NCBI RefSeq assembly: GCF_019400745.1
Contig: NZ_WJIB01000003.1
Span: 310,001-374,000 of the forward strand
Reading direction: 5' to 3'
Source of the DNA: Cohnella sp. CFH 77786
Lineage (GTDB): Bacteria > Bacillota > Bacilli > Paenibacillales > Paenibacillaceae
Length of the DNA stretch: 64,000 nucleotides
The notes under the pieces are model-generated. The model ran no database searches. It was not told the DNA's origin and saw only the letters and a list, made by a program, of their open reading frames with translations. The position numbers and the translations under genes are program-made. Every line of letters starts with the position of its first letter. Position 1 is the first letter of the stretch. This document shows, piece by piece, positions 18,304-27,617 of this stretch.

Positions 18304-20019
18304 ATGGGGGTACGTGCAAGAAAAGCGGCCTACGGGCTGCTCATGCTGGTCTTCGCATTCAGCATTATCGCGTCTGGTTGTTCCAAGAAAGAAAACGCGG
18401 AAGGAAGCGGAAGCCCTTCGGCATCGCCGCAAGCCAATTCGTCGTCACCGTCTGAAAGCGGTTCCGCATCCGCGGGGCCCGAACCGTTCGAGATTTCCAT
18501 CTTCATGCAAGACCCGGGTCCGATCCCGACGGAAAACAACCGGATTTACAAGAAAATCAAGGACGAGCTCGGCGTTACGCTGAAGGAAGAGTACCTCGTC
18601 GGCGACGCGGAGCAGAAGCTGGGCGTCATGATCGCCGGCGGCGACTACCCGGACCTGATCACCGCGAACACGAAGCTGGTGGCGGCCAAGGCGGTTATCC
18701 CGCTGGAGGATTTGATCGAGAAGAACGCTCCCAACCTCAAGAAGCATTACGAGAAGGTTTGGAACCAGATGAAGGATCCGAACGACGGCCATATTTATTG
18801 GATGCCCAACTACGGCGTGTATCAAGGGGAATTCAAGACCACGCAGCATTACGGGCCGGCTTTCTTCATCCAGAAAGCGGTGCTCAAGGAATTCGGCTAT
18901 CCGAAATTCAAGACGTTGGACGAATATTTCAAGCTGATCGAGGATTACAAGGCCAAGTATCCGGAAATCGACGGACAGCCGACGATCGGTTTCACGACGC
19001 TGGCCTACGATTGGCGCGACTGGCCGCTGCGGAACGCCCCGGAGCATCTGTCGGGCCATCCGAACGACGGCGGCGTCGTCGTCGATCCGAATACGAACGT
19101 GGCGTCCCTCTTCGAAGCGACGGATATCGCGAAGCCTTACTATAAGAAACTGAACGAAATCAACGCGAAGGGCTTGATGGACCGTGAAGCCTTCGCGCAG
19201 AACTTCGACCAGTATTTGGCCAAGATCGCCAGCGGCCGCGTGCTTGGCATGTTCGACCAGCGCTGGAACTTCCAGCAGGGCGAAGATTCCTTGATCTCGC
19301 AAGGCAAGCCGGAGAGGGCATACGTCGGCATTCCTCTGGTGTATGACCCGAGCATTCGGGATTATTACGTGGATCGTCCCGTGCTGAATCTGAATAACGG
19401 TTTCGGCATTACGGTGAACGCCAAGGACCCGGTCAAGATCATCAAGTTCCTGGATACGCTTATGGATCCGAAGTGGCAGAAGCTGTTTTCCTGGGGCGAG
19501 GAAGGAGTCGACTATCAAGTCGGCGCGAACGGACTGTACTCCAGAACGCCGGAACAGCGGAAGCAGCAGGAGGACGTCACCTGGAAGCAAGCGAATAAAG
19601 CGGAAGCTTTGTTCAGATTTCTGCCGAAGCTGGAGGGCAAATATCCGGACGGCAACGCGGACGGCCCGGGCAACCAGCCGGACGAGTTCTTCGCGAACCT
19701 GAAGCCGATCGACCAGGAAGTGCTGGGCGCATACGGTTACAAGCTCTGGACCGATTTCTTCTCGGTGCCGCCGGAAAACCGGATCTCCTACCCCGCTTGG
19801 AGCATCGACCTCGTCGAAGGCTCCCCGGCCAAGGTAGCGAACCAGAAGATGAAGGATCTCGCGTTCAAATACTTGCCGAAGGCGATCTTAAGCAAGCCGG
19901 GCGACTTCGACAAAGTATGGGCCGAATACGGAGAGCAGATGGGCAAAGTGGATACCAAAGCGTATTTGGACCGGGTTAACGAGATCTTGAAATGGCGCCA
20001 GGAGAACTGGAGCAAATAA
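18304..20019 (+). CDS. LplA-type oligosaccharide-binding lipoprotein
   Basis: ATG 18304 follows AAGGAGG (18290-18296); the longer frame from 18274 is not needed. The 571-residue protein has a lipoprotein signal peptide ending SIIASGC and a Ser-rich linker (SGSPSASPQANSSSPSESGS), then a large family-1-like solute-binding domain (ISIFMQDPGPIPTENNRIYKK onward). It is anchored outside the membrane and delivers substrate to the two permeases that follow. In the Paenibacillus aldouronate clusters this kind of protein binds glucuronic-acid-decorated xylo-oligosaccharides; the neighbouring xylanase supports a xylan-derived substrate here, but the ligand is inferred. Confidence 0.88.
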   Translation: MGVRARKAAYGLLMLVFAFSIIASGCSKKENAEGSGSPSASPQANSSSPSESGSASAGPEPFEISIFMQDPGPIPTENNRIYKKIKDELGVTLKEEYLVGDAEQKLGVMIAGGDYPDLITANTKLVAAKAVIPLEDLIEKNAPNLKKHYEKVWNQMKDPNDGHIYWMPNYGVYQGEFKTTQHYGPAFFIQKAVLKEFGYPKFKTLDEYFKLIEDYKAKYPEIDGQPTIGFTTLAYDWRDWPLRNAPEHLSGHPNDGGVVVDPNTNVASLFEATDIAKPYYKKLNEINAKGLMDREAFAQNFDQYLAKIASGRVLGMFDQRWNFQQGEDSLISQGKPERAYVGIPLVYDPSIRDYYVDRPVLNLNNGFGITVNAKDPVKIIKFLDTLMDPKWQKLFSWGEEGVDYQVGANGLYSRTPEQRKQQEDVTWKQANKAEALFRFLPKLEGKYPDGNADGPGNQPDEFFANLKPIDQEVLGAYGYKLWTDFFSVPPENRISYPAWSIDLVEGSPAKVANQKMKDLAFKYLPKAILSKPGDFDKVWAEYGEQMGKVDTKAYLDRVNEILKWRQENWSK

Positions 20020-20031
20020 GATAAGAAAAAG

Positions 20032-20068
20032 GAGCGGAAGGCGCGGGATTCATTCCGGCTTTCCGCTC
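20032..20068 (+). other. Intercistronic stem-loop between binding protein and permease
   Basis: GAGCGGAAG pairs with CTTTCCGCTC around a 17-20 base loop, no T-run. It probably protects the binding-protein mRNA end and so raises its level over the permeases. Confidence 0.5.
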
Positions 20069-20091
20069 GTACCGGCTAGGAGGCGGAACCG

Positions 20092-21057
20092 ATGCAGAGC
20101 ACGGTCCAAACCAAAGAAGTCGCACCTCAGCCCGCACGGCGGACCGGAACGTTCTGGAACCGGATGGTCCGCCAGCGGCAGCTTATTTTCATGTCGTTTC
20201 CGATGCTTTTTTATATCCTCTTGTTCGCTTACGCGCCGATTTGGGGTTGGCTGATGGCGTTTCAGCATTTCCGGCCGGGTTTCTCAATCCTGAATCAGGA
20301 ATGGGTCGGGCTGGATCAGTTCCGTTTCCTGTTCGAGGACGATGCGTTCCTGCGGGTGCTGCGGAATACGCTGGGCATGAGCGTGATCAGCTTGGTGCTC
20401 GGCTTCGTGACGGCGATCGGTTTCGCGATTTTGCTGAACGAGATCAAGAAATCGGGGATCAAGCGGACGATCCAGACGATATCGTATTTGCCCCATTTCC
20501 TGTCCTGGGTCGTCGTGACGGGCCTTGTCGCCACGTCCCTCTCGACCGAGGACGGCATCGTGAACATCGTTCTGCTCAAGCTGCATCTGATCGAAGAGCC
20601 GATCCTGTGGCTCGGCGAAGGCAAATACTTCTGGGGCATCGTCGGCGCCTCGAACGTGTGGAAAGAGGTCGGATGGAATGCCATTATTTATCTGGCTGCG
20701 ATCGCTTCGATCGATCCTTCCCTGTACGAAGCGGCGGAAATGGACGGCGCGAGCCGATACCGCAAAATGCTCCATATTACGCTTCCCGGCATCAAGCCGG
20801 TTATCGTGATCTTGCTCATCTTGAACATCGGCTGGATTCTCAACGGCGGAGGTTTCGAGATCCAATATTTCCTCGGCAACGGACAGGTCTCGGATTGGTC
20901 GGAGACGATCGATATTTTCGTGCTGAAATACGGGCTTAAAATCGGGAACTATTCGCTGGGCGTCGCGGCGGGCATTTTCAAAACCGTCGTCAGCATCGTG
21001 CTGCTGTTCGCGGCCAATACGATCGCCAAACGTCTGGGCGAAGAACGGTTGATCTAA
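20092..21057 (+). CDS. ABC sugar permease, LplB type
   Basis: ATG 20092 lies behind GGAGGCGG. The 321-residue protein shows six hydrophobic segments (for example LIFMSFPMLFYILLFAYAPI and TLGMSVISLVLGFVTAIGFAI) and the cytoplasmic EAA loop for the ATPase (YEAAEMDGASRYRKMLHITLPGIKP). No ATP-binding gene occurs in this operon; LplB-type permeases generally share an MsmX-like ATPase encoded elsewhere. It forms the membrane channel with the LplC-type permease 12 bp downstream. Confidence 0.9.
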   Translation: MQSTVQTKEVAPQPARRTGTFWNRMVRQRQLIFMSFPMLFYILLFAYAPIWGWLMAFQHFRPGFSILNQEWVGLDQFRFLFEDDAFLRVLRNTLGMSVISLVLGFVTAIGFAILLNEIKKSGIKRTIQTISYLPHFLSWVVVTGLVATSLSTEDGIVNIVLLKLHLIEEPILWLGEGKYFWGIVGASNVWKEVGWNAIIYLAAIASIDPSLYEAAEMDGASRYRKMLHITLPGIKPVIVILLILNIGWILNGGGFEIQYFLGNGQVSDWSETIDIFVLKYGLKIGNYSLGVAAGIFKTVVSIVLLFAANTIAKRLGEERLI

Positions 21058-21069
21058 GGGGGGCTCCGC

Positions 21070-21990
21070 ATGCTTACTGCCAAAAAACGGTTCGAAACGG
21101 AGCCGCTTCTGTTCCATGCCTTCAACTACGCCATCATGCTGCTTATCGCGGTCGTGACGCTGTATCCGTTTCTCAACACGCTGGCCGTTTCCTTCAACGC
21201 GGGGACGGACACGACCCGGGGCGGAATCTACTTGTTGCCGCGGATTTGGACGCTCAAGAACTACGAGGCCGTATTCGTATCCGGGCATGTGTTTCACGCG
21301 TTCTGGGTATCCGTGGCGCGGACATTGGTCGGAACTGTGTTCAGCGTGTTCCTGACCGCCATGCTCGCGTATACGCTCAGCCGCAAGGAATACATGTTCC
21401 GCAAGATCATTACGATCGCGTTCGTGCTGACGATGTATTTTCACGCCGGTCTCATTCCTTCGTATTTCCTGGTCAAAGACCTGAACCTGCTGAACACGTT
21501 CCTCGTGTACATCCTGTTCCCCGGCGGAGCGGCCGGACTCGTCAGCGCGTTTAACATGCTCGTCGTCCGCACGTACATTCATACGCTGCCGGAAAGTCTG
21601 GTGGAATCGGCCAAGATCGACGGCGCGGGGGATTTCCGCATCTTCCTCAGCATCGTTCTCCCGCTTTGCGCGCCGGTGCTGGCGACGATCGCCCTGTTCA
21701 CCGCCGTCGGTCAGTGGAACACATGGTTCGATACGTTCCTGTACGCTTCATCCAAGCAAAACCTGAGCACGCTCCAATACGAGCTGATCAAGCTGCTGTC
21801 TTCGGCAACGAACTCCAACTCGAATCCGAACATTTCATCGTCCGCGGCCCGCGACGCTGCAACCATGATTACCCCGCTGTCGATCCGGGCGGCCATCACG
21901 ATGGTCGCGTCCGTTCCGATTCTTGTCGTCTATCCGTTCCTGCAGCGGCATTTCGTATCCGGAGCGCAGCTGGGCAGCGTGAAAGAGTAG
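21070..21990 (+). CDS. ABC sugar permease, LplC/YtcP type
   Basis: ATG 21070 follows AAGGGGGG. The 306-residue protein has six hydrophobic segments beginning with FNYAIMLLIAVVTLYPFLNTLAVSF, and the EAA loop VESAKIDGAGDFRIFLSIVLPLCAPV. It ends with the family-typical PFLQRHFVSGAQLGSVKE. It pairs with the permease upstream. The 133-bp gap to the xylanase has an imperfect ACCGGC/GCCGGT inverted repeat but no clear terminator, so read-through into the xylanase is possible. Confidence 0.9.
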   Translation: MLTAKKRFETEPLLFHAFNYAIMLLIAVVTLYPFLNTLAVSFNAGTDTTRGGIYLLPRIWTLKNYEAVFVSGHVFHAFWVSVARTLVGTVFSVFLTAMLAYTLSRKEYMFRKIITIAFVLTMYFHAGLIPSYFLVKDLNLLNTFLVYILFPGGAAGLVSAFNMLVVRTYIHTLPESLVESAKIDGAGDFRIFLSIVLPLCAPVLATIALFTAVGQWNTWFDTFLYASSKQNLSTLQYELIKLLSSATNSNSNPNISSSAARDAATMITPLSIRAAITMVASVPILVVYPFLQRHFVSGAQLGSVKE

Positions 21991-22123
21991 CGAGTTTTCA
22001 TCTGACACCATAGACATACCGGCCTTTTCGATCACCTAAGACAACCTACACTTCGCAATCACCGGCGTCTCCGGTTTTGCCGGTTGACTCCGGTCCCAAC
22101 CTTACGAATCGGAGGGAACTTGC

Positions 22124-25100
22124 ATGAAGCTAGGCAAACGGGTGAAAAAAGGATGGATGTGTTTACTTGCATTCGGAATGCTGCTGCCCTTCGTCGCGCC
22201 TGAGCGGCAAGCGGCGGCGGCGGATACCGCCGTCGTCTCGGATTTCGAGGACGGGACGGCGCAAGGCTGGTTCGGCCGCGGGGATACGGTATCGGTCGTT
22301 GCGGGCGGCGCCCATGGCGGGACGTACAGCCTGAAATCGACCGGCCGAACGCAGAGCTGGATGGGGCCGGGGTTTAATGCGACATTCCTGGCTTCCCGGA
22401 GCGGCGCCTACGATTTCAGCGCGTGGGTGAAGCTGGAGGACGGCCATCCGGACGCGGTCGTGAACGTCACGCTCGAGTCGCAGGTTGCCGGGAGCCAGAC
22501 GCACGACTACTCGGCATTGGTGCACGGAACGACGGTCAAGGCCGGCGAGTGGACCGAAATCAAGGGAACGTACACGTTGCCGCCCAATTTGGATTACGTG
22601 CAAATCTACTTCGAATCTCCGGACGCGTCTTTGTCGTTTTCCATCGACGATGTCTCCTTTGCGCCGCAGCTGACTCCGCCCGGGGATACCGATTTCGCGA
22701 ACGATTTCGAAGACGGGACGACGCAAGGCTGGCAGCCCAGAATCGGACCGGAATCGGTGACCGTCACGGCCGATGCCGCGCACGGCGGGACGCATAGCTT
22801 AAAAGTCGCAAACCGGGACGGAGCCTTCTACATGGGAGCCTCCAAGGACGTGACCGGTTTGCTGAACGTAGGCTCTACCTATCGGTTTACCGCCTGGGCG
22901 AAGCTCGTGTCCGCGGCCGGGAGCGAAACGATCAAGATGACGATGCAGACGAGCAAAGGCGCTTCCGAGAACTACCAGGGAATATCGTTCGAGTCGGTCA
23001 CGGCCGGCCAGTGGGTGCGAATCGAAGGCGATTACGCTTATTCCGCTCTAGTCGACAAGCTGTCGCTGTATTTCGAATCGGAACACGCCGGCATCGATTT
23101 CTACGTCGACGACGTATCGATGACGAAGCTGGCGGAGGAACCGCCGATCGAAATCCAGAAGGACATTCCTTCTTTGAAGGACGTATTCGCGGACGATTTC
23201 CTCATCGGCACCGCGTTCACGAATGACGAGCTCGACGACGGACCGAACGAGGAGCTGATGGCGAAGCACTTCAACTCCGTGACGCCGGGCAACATCATCA
23301 AATGGGACAGCACGGAGCCGAGGGAAGGAGAATTCCGGCTCGAAGGCGCCGATGAAGCGGTTCAGTTCGCGCTGGATAACGGAATTCAAGTCCGCGGCCA
23401 TACGCTCGTGTGGCACAGCCAAACCCCGAACTGGGTGTTCTATGACGATAGCGGCCAGCTGGTCAGCAAGGATGTGCTGTTCGCCCGCATGGAGCGTCAT
23501 ATCAAGACGGTGGTCGGCCATTTCAAGGGCAAGATGTACGCGTGGGACGTGGTGAACGAGGTCATCGACGCCTCGCAGCCGGACGGTCTGCGTCGCAGCC
23601 CTTGGTATCAAATCGCCGGGGAAGCGTACATCGATAAGGCGTTCCAATTCGCCAGGGAAGCCGATCCGGATGCGAAGCTGTTCATCAACGACTACGGCAC
23701 CGAAAACCCGGTGAAGGCGCAGGCGCTGTACGACCTGGTCAAACGGTTGAAAGCCAGGGGAGTCCCGGTGGACGGAGTCGGACACCAGTTCCACATCAGC
23801 ATCCAGTCTCCGCCGGTCGGCAACCTCGACCAAGCGATCCTGAAGTTCGCGGATCTCGGCGTTCAGCAGCAGGTCACGGAAATGGACATGAGCGTCTACA
23901 CGAACGACGGTCAGCGGTACGACACGTTCACCAAGGAAATGGAGCTCGAGCAGGCGTACCGGTACCAGGCGATTTTCGAGATTCTGAAGAAACGCAAAAA
24001 CCTGGTAAACAGCGTTACGCTGTGGGGCAAGGACGACGGGCACACCTGGCTCACCTCGTTCCCGGTCATACGCAACAACTGGCCGCTGCTGTTCGACAAA
24101 CGTCTTCAGGCGAAGTACGCGTATTGGGCGATCGTCGATCCATCGAAAATCCCCGTCCTCATGCAGAAGGCGGATTCGCATCGAGGCGCTGCGAAGGTGG
24201 ACGGCAAATCCGAATTGGCGTGGGACGTGCTGAAGCCGGTCGCGATCACGGACGGCGGAGGCGGTTTGCAGGCGGAGTTCAAAACGATGTGGGATGACCG
24301 TTACCTCTACGTCTGGGCGGATGTGACGGATGCCAGCGAAGACCGCTCGGATACGGTTACGGTCTATGTGAAGCAAGGCTCCGCGGCGGCGGGAAGCTAT
24401 CCGCTGACGCGCAAAGAATCGCGTGCGGCCGACGTCGATTACAAGACCAAGGAACGCGAGGGCGGCTACCGGGTCGAAGCCCGGATTCCATGGGCCGAAG
24501 CGGCTGCGGCGGGTTCGCAGGTCCGGTTCGATCTTCGGGTGGTGGACGCGTCGGGCATCGGAGCGGTCATCAGCTGGAACGACCGGACGAACGCCGAGCC
24601 TCCCGTTCCGGACAATTGGGGAGCGCTGACGCTGCGGGATCCGATGAAGGTTGCGGACGCGGCCCGAGGAACGCCGGTCATCGGCTCGTTCGACGAAGCG
24701 GCATGGAGCCGGGCGAAGGAACTTGTCACCGGCACGCAGGTGCAAGGGACGGGCGGCGCGACCGCCAAGGTGAAGGTGATGTGGGATGCAGGCCATCTCT
24801 ACGTCTCGGCCAAAGTGACGGATCCGGTGCTCAGCGACAAGAGCCCTAACGTGTGGGAGCAGGACTCCGTGGAGATTTTCCTCGATCCCGACAACCATAA
24901 ATCCGACAGCTACGAAGAGGGAGACGGCCAGTACCGGGTCAATTTCAACAATGCGGTCAGCTTCGGCGATACGACGCCCCGAGAAGGGTTCGTCAGCCGC
25001 GTGAAGCTGACGGCGGACGGCTATTGGGTGGAAGCCTCCATTCCGGTCTCGGGCATCGCCATGCAGAAGGATACGCTGATCGGCTTCGACCTTCAGGTCA

Positions 25101-25216
25101 ACGACGACGGAACCGGCGGCGGAAGCCGCACGAGCGTCATGACGTGGAGCGACCCGACCGGCCAGGCTTATATGAATCCTTCCACCTTCGGCGTTGTACG
25201 TCTGGTAAAGCATTAA
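22124..25216 (+). CDS. Modular secreted endo-1,4-beta-xylanase (CBM-CBM-GH10-CBM9-CBM9)
   Basis: ATG 22124 follows CGGAGGG. The 1030-residue protein has a signal peptide (FGMLLPFVAPERQAAAA). Residues about 38-185 and 190-335 are two carbohydrate-binding modules of the CBM4/CBM22 type (DFEDGTAQGWFGRG and DFEDGTTQGWQPRIG). A GH10 catalytic domain spans about 345-680, with acid/base E479 (WDVVNEVID) and nucleophile E586 (QVTEMDMSVY). Two CBM9-like modules follow (AWDVLKPVAITDGGG, about 690-830, and FDEAAWSRAKELVTG, about 840-1030). There is no S-layer (SLH) domain, unlike many cell-bound Paenibacillus xylanases, so it is probably released. It cuts xylan into oligomers for the adjacent importer. 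Confidence 0.92.
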   Translation: MKLGKRVKKGWMCLLAFGMLLPFVAPERQAAAADTAVVSDFEDGTAQGWFGRGDTVSVVAGGAHGGTYSLKSTGRTQSWMGPGFNATFLASRSGAYDFSAWVKLEDGHPDAVVNVTLESQVAGSQTHDYSALVHGTTVKAGEWTEIKGTYTLPPNLDYVQIYFESPDASLSFSIDDVSFAPQLTPPGDTDFANDFEDGTTQGWQPRIGPESVTVTADAAHGGTHSLKVANRDGAFYMGASKDVTGLLNVGSTYRFTAWAKLVSAAGSETIKMTMQTSKGASENYQGISFESVTAGQWVRIEGDYAYSALVDKLSLYFESEHAGIDFYVDDVSMTKLAEEPPIEIQKDIPSLKDVFADDFLIGTAFTNDELDDGPNEELMAKHFNSVTPGNIIKWDSTEPREGEFRLEGADEAVQFALDNGIQVRGHTLVWHSQTPNWVFYDDSGQLVSKDVLFARMERHIKTVVGHFKGKMYAWDVVNEVIDASQPDGLRRSPWYQIAGEAYIDKAFQFAREADPDAKLFINDYGTENPVKAQALYDLVKRLKARGVPVDGVGHQFHISIQSPPVGNLDQAILKFADLGVQQQVTEMDMSVYTNDGQRYDTFTKEMELEQAYRYQAIFEILKKRKNLVNSVTLWGKDDGHTWLTSFPVIRNNWPLLFDKRLQAKYAYWAIVDPSKIPVLMQKADSHRGAAKVDGKSELAWDVLKPVAITDGGGGLQAEFKTMWDDRYLYVWADVTDASEDRSDTVTVYVKQGSAAAGSYPLTRKESRAADVDYKTKEREGGYRVEARIPWAEAAAAGSQVRFDLRVVDASGIGAVISWNDRTNAEPPVPDNWGALTLRDPMKVADAARGTPVIGSFDEAAWSRAKELVTGTQVQGTGGATAKVKVMWDAGHLYVSAKVTDPVLSDKSPNVWEQDSVEIFLDPDNHKSDSYEEGDGQYRVNFNNAVSFGDTTPREGFVSRVKLTADGYWVEASIPVSGIAMQKDTLIGFDLQVNDDGTGGGSRTSVMTWSDPTGQAYMNPSTFGVVRLVKH

Positions 25217-25240
25217 ACGGACCATTGTTTTGTTGGAGCA

Positions 25241-25258
25241 GGCATCCTTCGGGGTGCC
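25241..25258 (+). terminator. Small UUCG-capped hairpin after the xylanase
   Basis: GGCATCC pairs with GGGTGCC (one G-T pair) around a TTCG tetraloop, followed by TCTCGTTCG. It is a stable mRNA end; there is no true T-run. Confidence 0.45.
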
Positions 25259-25333
25259 TCTCGTTCGTTAACGGGCAGGCCAAGACCGCCAAGACCGCCA
25301 AGACCGCAGACACTTTGCCCTGCTGCTAAGCGC

Positions 25334-25515
25334 AAAAATACACTTATTTTTTCGGAAACTGCCTGTTTTTGAGCGACTAAGAGCCAGAATACCGTTAATT
25401 TTTGCGAAAACCCGGATTTTTGTTCGAAATGCAGGTGGTTAAATGTATTTCGGTTCTTAGTATTCAAAATGGGGCGGTTAGACGGTATTCTAAATGTATT
25501 TTCGCAGTTAGTACC
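25334..25515. repeat. Degenerate ~50-bp AT-rich repeats
   Basis: AAATACACTTATTTTTTCGG near 25335 and GAATACCGTTAATTTTTGCG near 25387 align, as do TAAATGTATTTCGG near 25440 and TAAATGTATTTTCG near 25491. The spacing is about 51 bp in both pairs. Confidence 0.55.
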
Positions 25516-25569
25516 CGGGAACTTGAGACGATCACACGGCCGCAACGGTGCGACGATCACCGAGTGGGG

Positions 25570-25678
25570 CAGCGATCAAACGGTGCAGCGAGTGTCACGG
25601 GCAGCGATCAAACGGTTCAGCGGGTGTCACGGGCAGCGATCAAACGGTGCAGCGGGTGTCACGGGCAGCGATCAGTCG
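25570..25678. repeat. 3.3 copies of a 32-bp tandem repeat
   Basis: Units at 25570, 25602 and 25634 begin CAGCGATCAAACGGTGCAGC and end GTGTCACGGG, with a partial copy at 25666. The 32-bp length is not a multiple of three. Confidence 0.9.
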
Positions 25679-25803
25679 TATGTGACAGATGAAGAAGGAT
25701 GGCGCTACAGCAGAGCGGACGGCATCCTCATACGGATGAGTCTGGCCCCGTCCTTGGCATGGCTGGCTGCCGTCGGCCGGCTTCCGGAGTGCGCGGCCTC
25801 AAA

Positions 25804-25980
25804 CGACGCAACGGTGCAACGAAGCAGCGAGTGTCACTGGCGGCGATCAAGCGGCACAACGACGCAACGGTGCAACGAAGCAGCGAGTGCCACTGGCGCC
25901 GATCAAGCGGCACAACGACGCAACGGTGCAACGAAACAGCGAGTGTCACTGGCGACGATCAAACGATGCAGCGGTGCAAT
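25804..25980. repeat. About three copies of a 56-bp tandem repeat
   Basis: Units at 25804, 25860 and 25916 begin CGACGCAACGGTGCAACGAA and contain CAGCGAGTGTCACTGG then GCGATCAAGCGGCACAA. They share the CAGCGAGTGTCAC and GCGATCAA words with the 32-bp array 130 bp upstream, so the two arrays are related. Confidence 0.9.
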
Positions 25981-26029
25981 AGCACATATAACGGACGATC
26001 CTAAGTTCATCGCGAAAAGGAGCAGATCC

Positions 26030-27571
26030 ATGGCCACATACCGGAATCCCGTCATTCCCGGCTTTTACCCCGATCCTACCGTAGCGCGCGCCGGGGACAC
26101 GTTCTATCTCGCAACGAGCTCGTTCGAGTATTTTCCGGGCGTCCCGATTTTCCGCAGCACCGATCTGGTAAGCTGGGAGCCGATCGGCCACGCGCTGACC
26201 CGGCGCTCGCAGGTCGACTTTCGGAACCGGGGAAGCTCGGACGGCATTTACGCGCCGACCTTGCGTTACCACGGCGGTCTATTCTATTTGATCACAACCG
26301 ACGTCAGGGGCAGAGGCAACTTCTTCGTCCGCGCGTCCGACCCGGCGGGGCCGTGGTCCGATCCCGTCAAGCTGCCGTACGGAAACATCGATCCGTCCCT
26401 GCTGTTCGACGATGACGGCCGGGTGTACGTCACCGCGCAGAACGGGTGGGAGTACGAGTCTCACATCATCCAGTACGAAATCGACCCTGAGACGGGAGAA
26501 GCGTTGACGGAGCCGAAGGTCATTTTCGAAGGCGACGAAGGTCCATGGACGGAAGGGCCGCACCTGTACAAAATCCGCGGGATGTATTATTTGCTCTGCG
26601 CGTCGGGCGGCACCGGATTCGGCCATCGGGAGATCGCGGCGAGAAGCGCGAACCCGTACGGCCCGTTCGAGCCGCGTCCGGAGCCGATCCTTACGCACAG
26701 CGGACTCCGCGATCATCCGTTCCAATGCCTGGGCCATGCGGATTTATTCCAGGATGGGAACGGAGACTGGTGGGCGGTGTTCCTGGGCACGCGGCCGACG
26801 GAAGGCGGGTTCTCGGTGCTGGGCCGGGAGACGTTCTTGGCCCCCGTGCGGTGGACGGAGGACGGTTGGCCGTACATCGACGACGACGAAGGGATTGTCC
26901 GGCCGCTCATGACCGTCGCGAGACTTCCGGGCACTCCGTCCCACGAGGCGCCGGTCCTCCCGCCCGGCAATGCATACCGGCTGGGCTCGGGCTTCGACGC
27001 CAACTGGAGCTTCCTTCGGGACTACGACGAAAGCCGGTTCTCCTGGACGGACCGCCCGGGGTGGCTCGCCGTCACCGGGAACGTCTATACGCTGGCCGAC
27101 AACGGCGGGCCCGCCGTGTTCGCCTGCCTTCGCCAGAAGCACCGGTCCATGGCCTTCTCCTGCCGGCTCGATTTCATTCCGCAGGCGCAAGGAGAAGAGG
27201 CCGGCTTGGCGGCTCGTCTCAACCACAACGGCTTCTGCGTCTTCGGCATCAAACGGACGGATGACGGAGTCCCGCGGATCAGCCTGACGTATCGGGATGG
27301 ACCAACCGATTTCAGCGCCTTGTACGACGCCGCCCCGGAGGAAGCCTGCTATCTGTCCGTCCGGTCGGATGCCGCGGCGTACGGATTCTCCTACTCCCCG
27401 GACGGGCGGAACTGGCGGGAATTGCCGGCAAGGCTGCCCGCGTCCGCGTTGTCGCCCGAACGCAACGGCGGCTTCACCGGCGTCTGCATCGGCATGTACG
27501 CTTCCGGCAACGGCCAACCAAGCGCGACCCCGGCCTATTTCTCCGGATTTCGGTACGACCCCGCCGGCTAA
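26030..27571 (+). CDS. GH43 beta-xylosidase / arabinofuranosidase
   Basis: ATG 26030 follows AAAAGGAG, and the protein then begins exactly at the GH43 core (YRNPVIPGFYPDPTVARAGDTFYLATSSFEYFPGVPIF). The 513-residue length is normal; the open frame going back to 25469 only crosses repeats. Catalytic features are the base Asp in PDPTV, the pKa-modulating Asp in GNIDPSLLFDDDGRVY, and the acid Glu in WTEGPHLYKIRGMYYL. The C-terminal half (from about residue 320) is the beta-sandwich typical of XynB-like enzymes. It has no signal peptide, so it probably trims imported xylo-oligosaccharides in the cytoplasm. Confidence 0.9.
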   Translation: MATYRNPVIPGFYPDPTVARAGDTFYLATSSFEYFPGVPIFRSTDLVSWEPIGHALTRRSQVDFRNRGSSDGIYAPTLRYHGGLFYLITTDVRGRGNFFVRASDPAGPWSDPVKLPYGNIDPSLLFDDDGRVYVTAQNGWEYESHIIQYEIDPETGEALTEPKVIFEGDEGPWTEGPHLYKIRGMYYLLCASGGTGFGHREIAARSANPYGPFEPRPEPILTHSGLRDHPFQCLGHADLFQDGNGDWWAVFLGTRPTEGGFSVLGRETFLAPVRWTEDGWPYIDDDEGIVRPLMTVARLPGTPSHEAPVLPPGNAYRLGSGFDANWSFLRDYDESRFSWTDRPGWLAVTGNVYTLADNGGPAVFACLRQKHRSMAFSCRLDFIPQAQGEEAGLAARLNHNGFCVFGIKRTDDGVPRISLTYRDGPTDFSALYDAAPEEACYLSVRSDAAAYGFSYSPDGRNWRELPARLPASALSPERNGGFTGVCIGMYASGNGQPSATPAYFSGFRYDPAG

Positions 27572-27617
27572 CCGCTTTCAAAGACCGAACCCCAACGAAG
27601 AAAGGAGCCGTCCCCTC

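Larger units (their letters stand above)
25217..26029. other. 813-bp gap with several short tandem repeat families
   Basis: There is no supported gene here. It holds a small hairpin at 25241, three 9-bp AAGACCGCC units at 25282-25307, degenerate 50-bp repeats at about 25334-25515, and two GC-rich repeat arrays at 25570 and 25804, each listed separately. An open frame runs through the last part into the GH43 gene but only because the repeats lack stops in that frame. Confidence 0.7.

Noticed and set aside
25469..26029. N-terminal extension of the GH43 protein through the repeats
   Set aside because: The GH43 core begins exactly at ATG 26030 behind a strong ribosome site; the upstream frame encodes repeat-derived low-complexity sequence.
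27297..27617. Longer regulator protein overlapping the GH43 gene
   Set aside because: The receiver domain starts at 27618 with AAAGGAG in front; the extra part is a shadow of GH43 in another frame.
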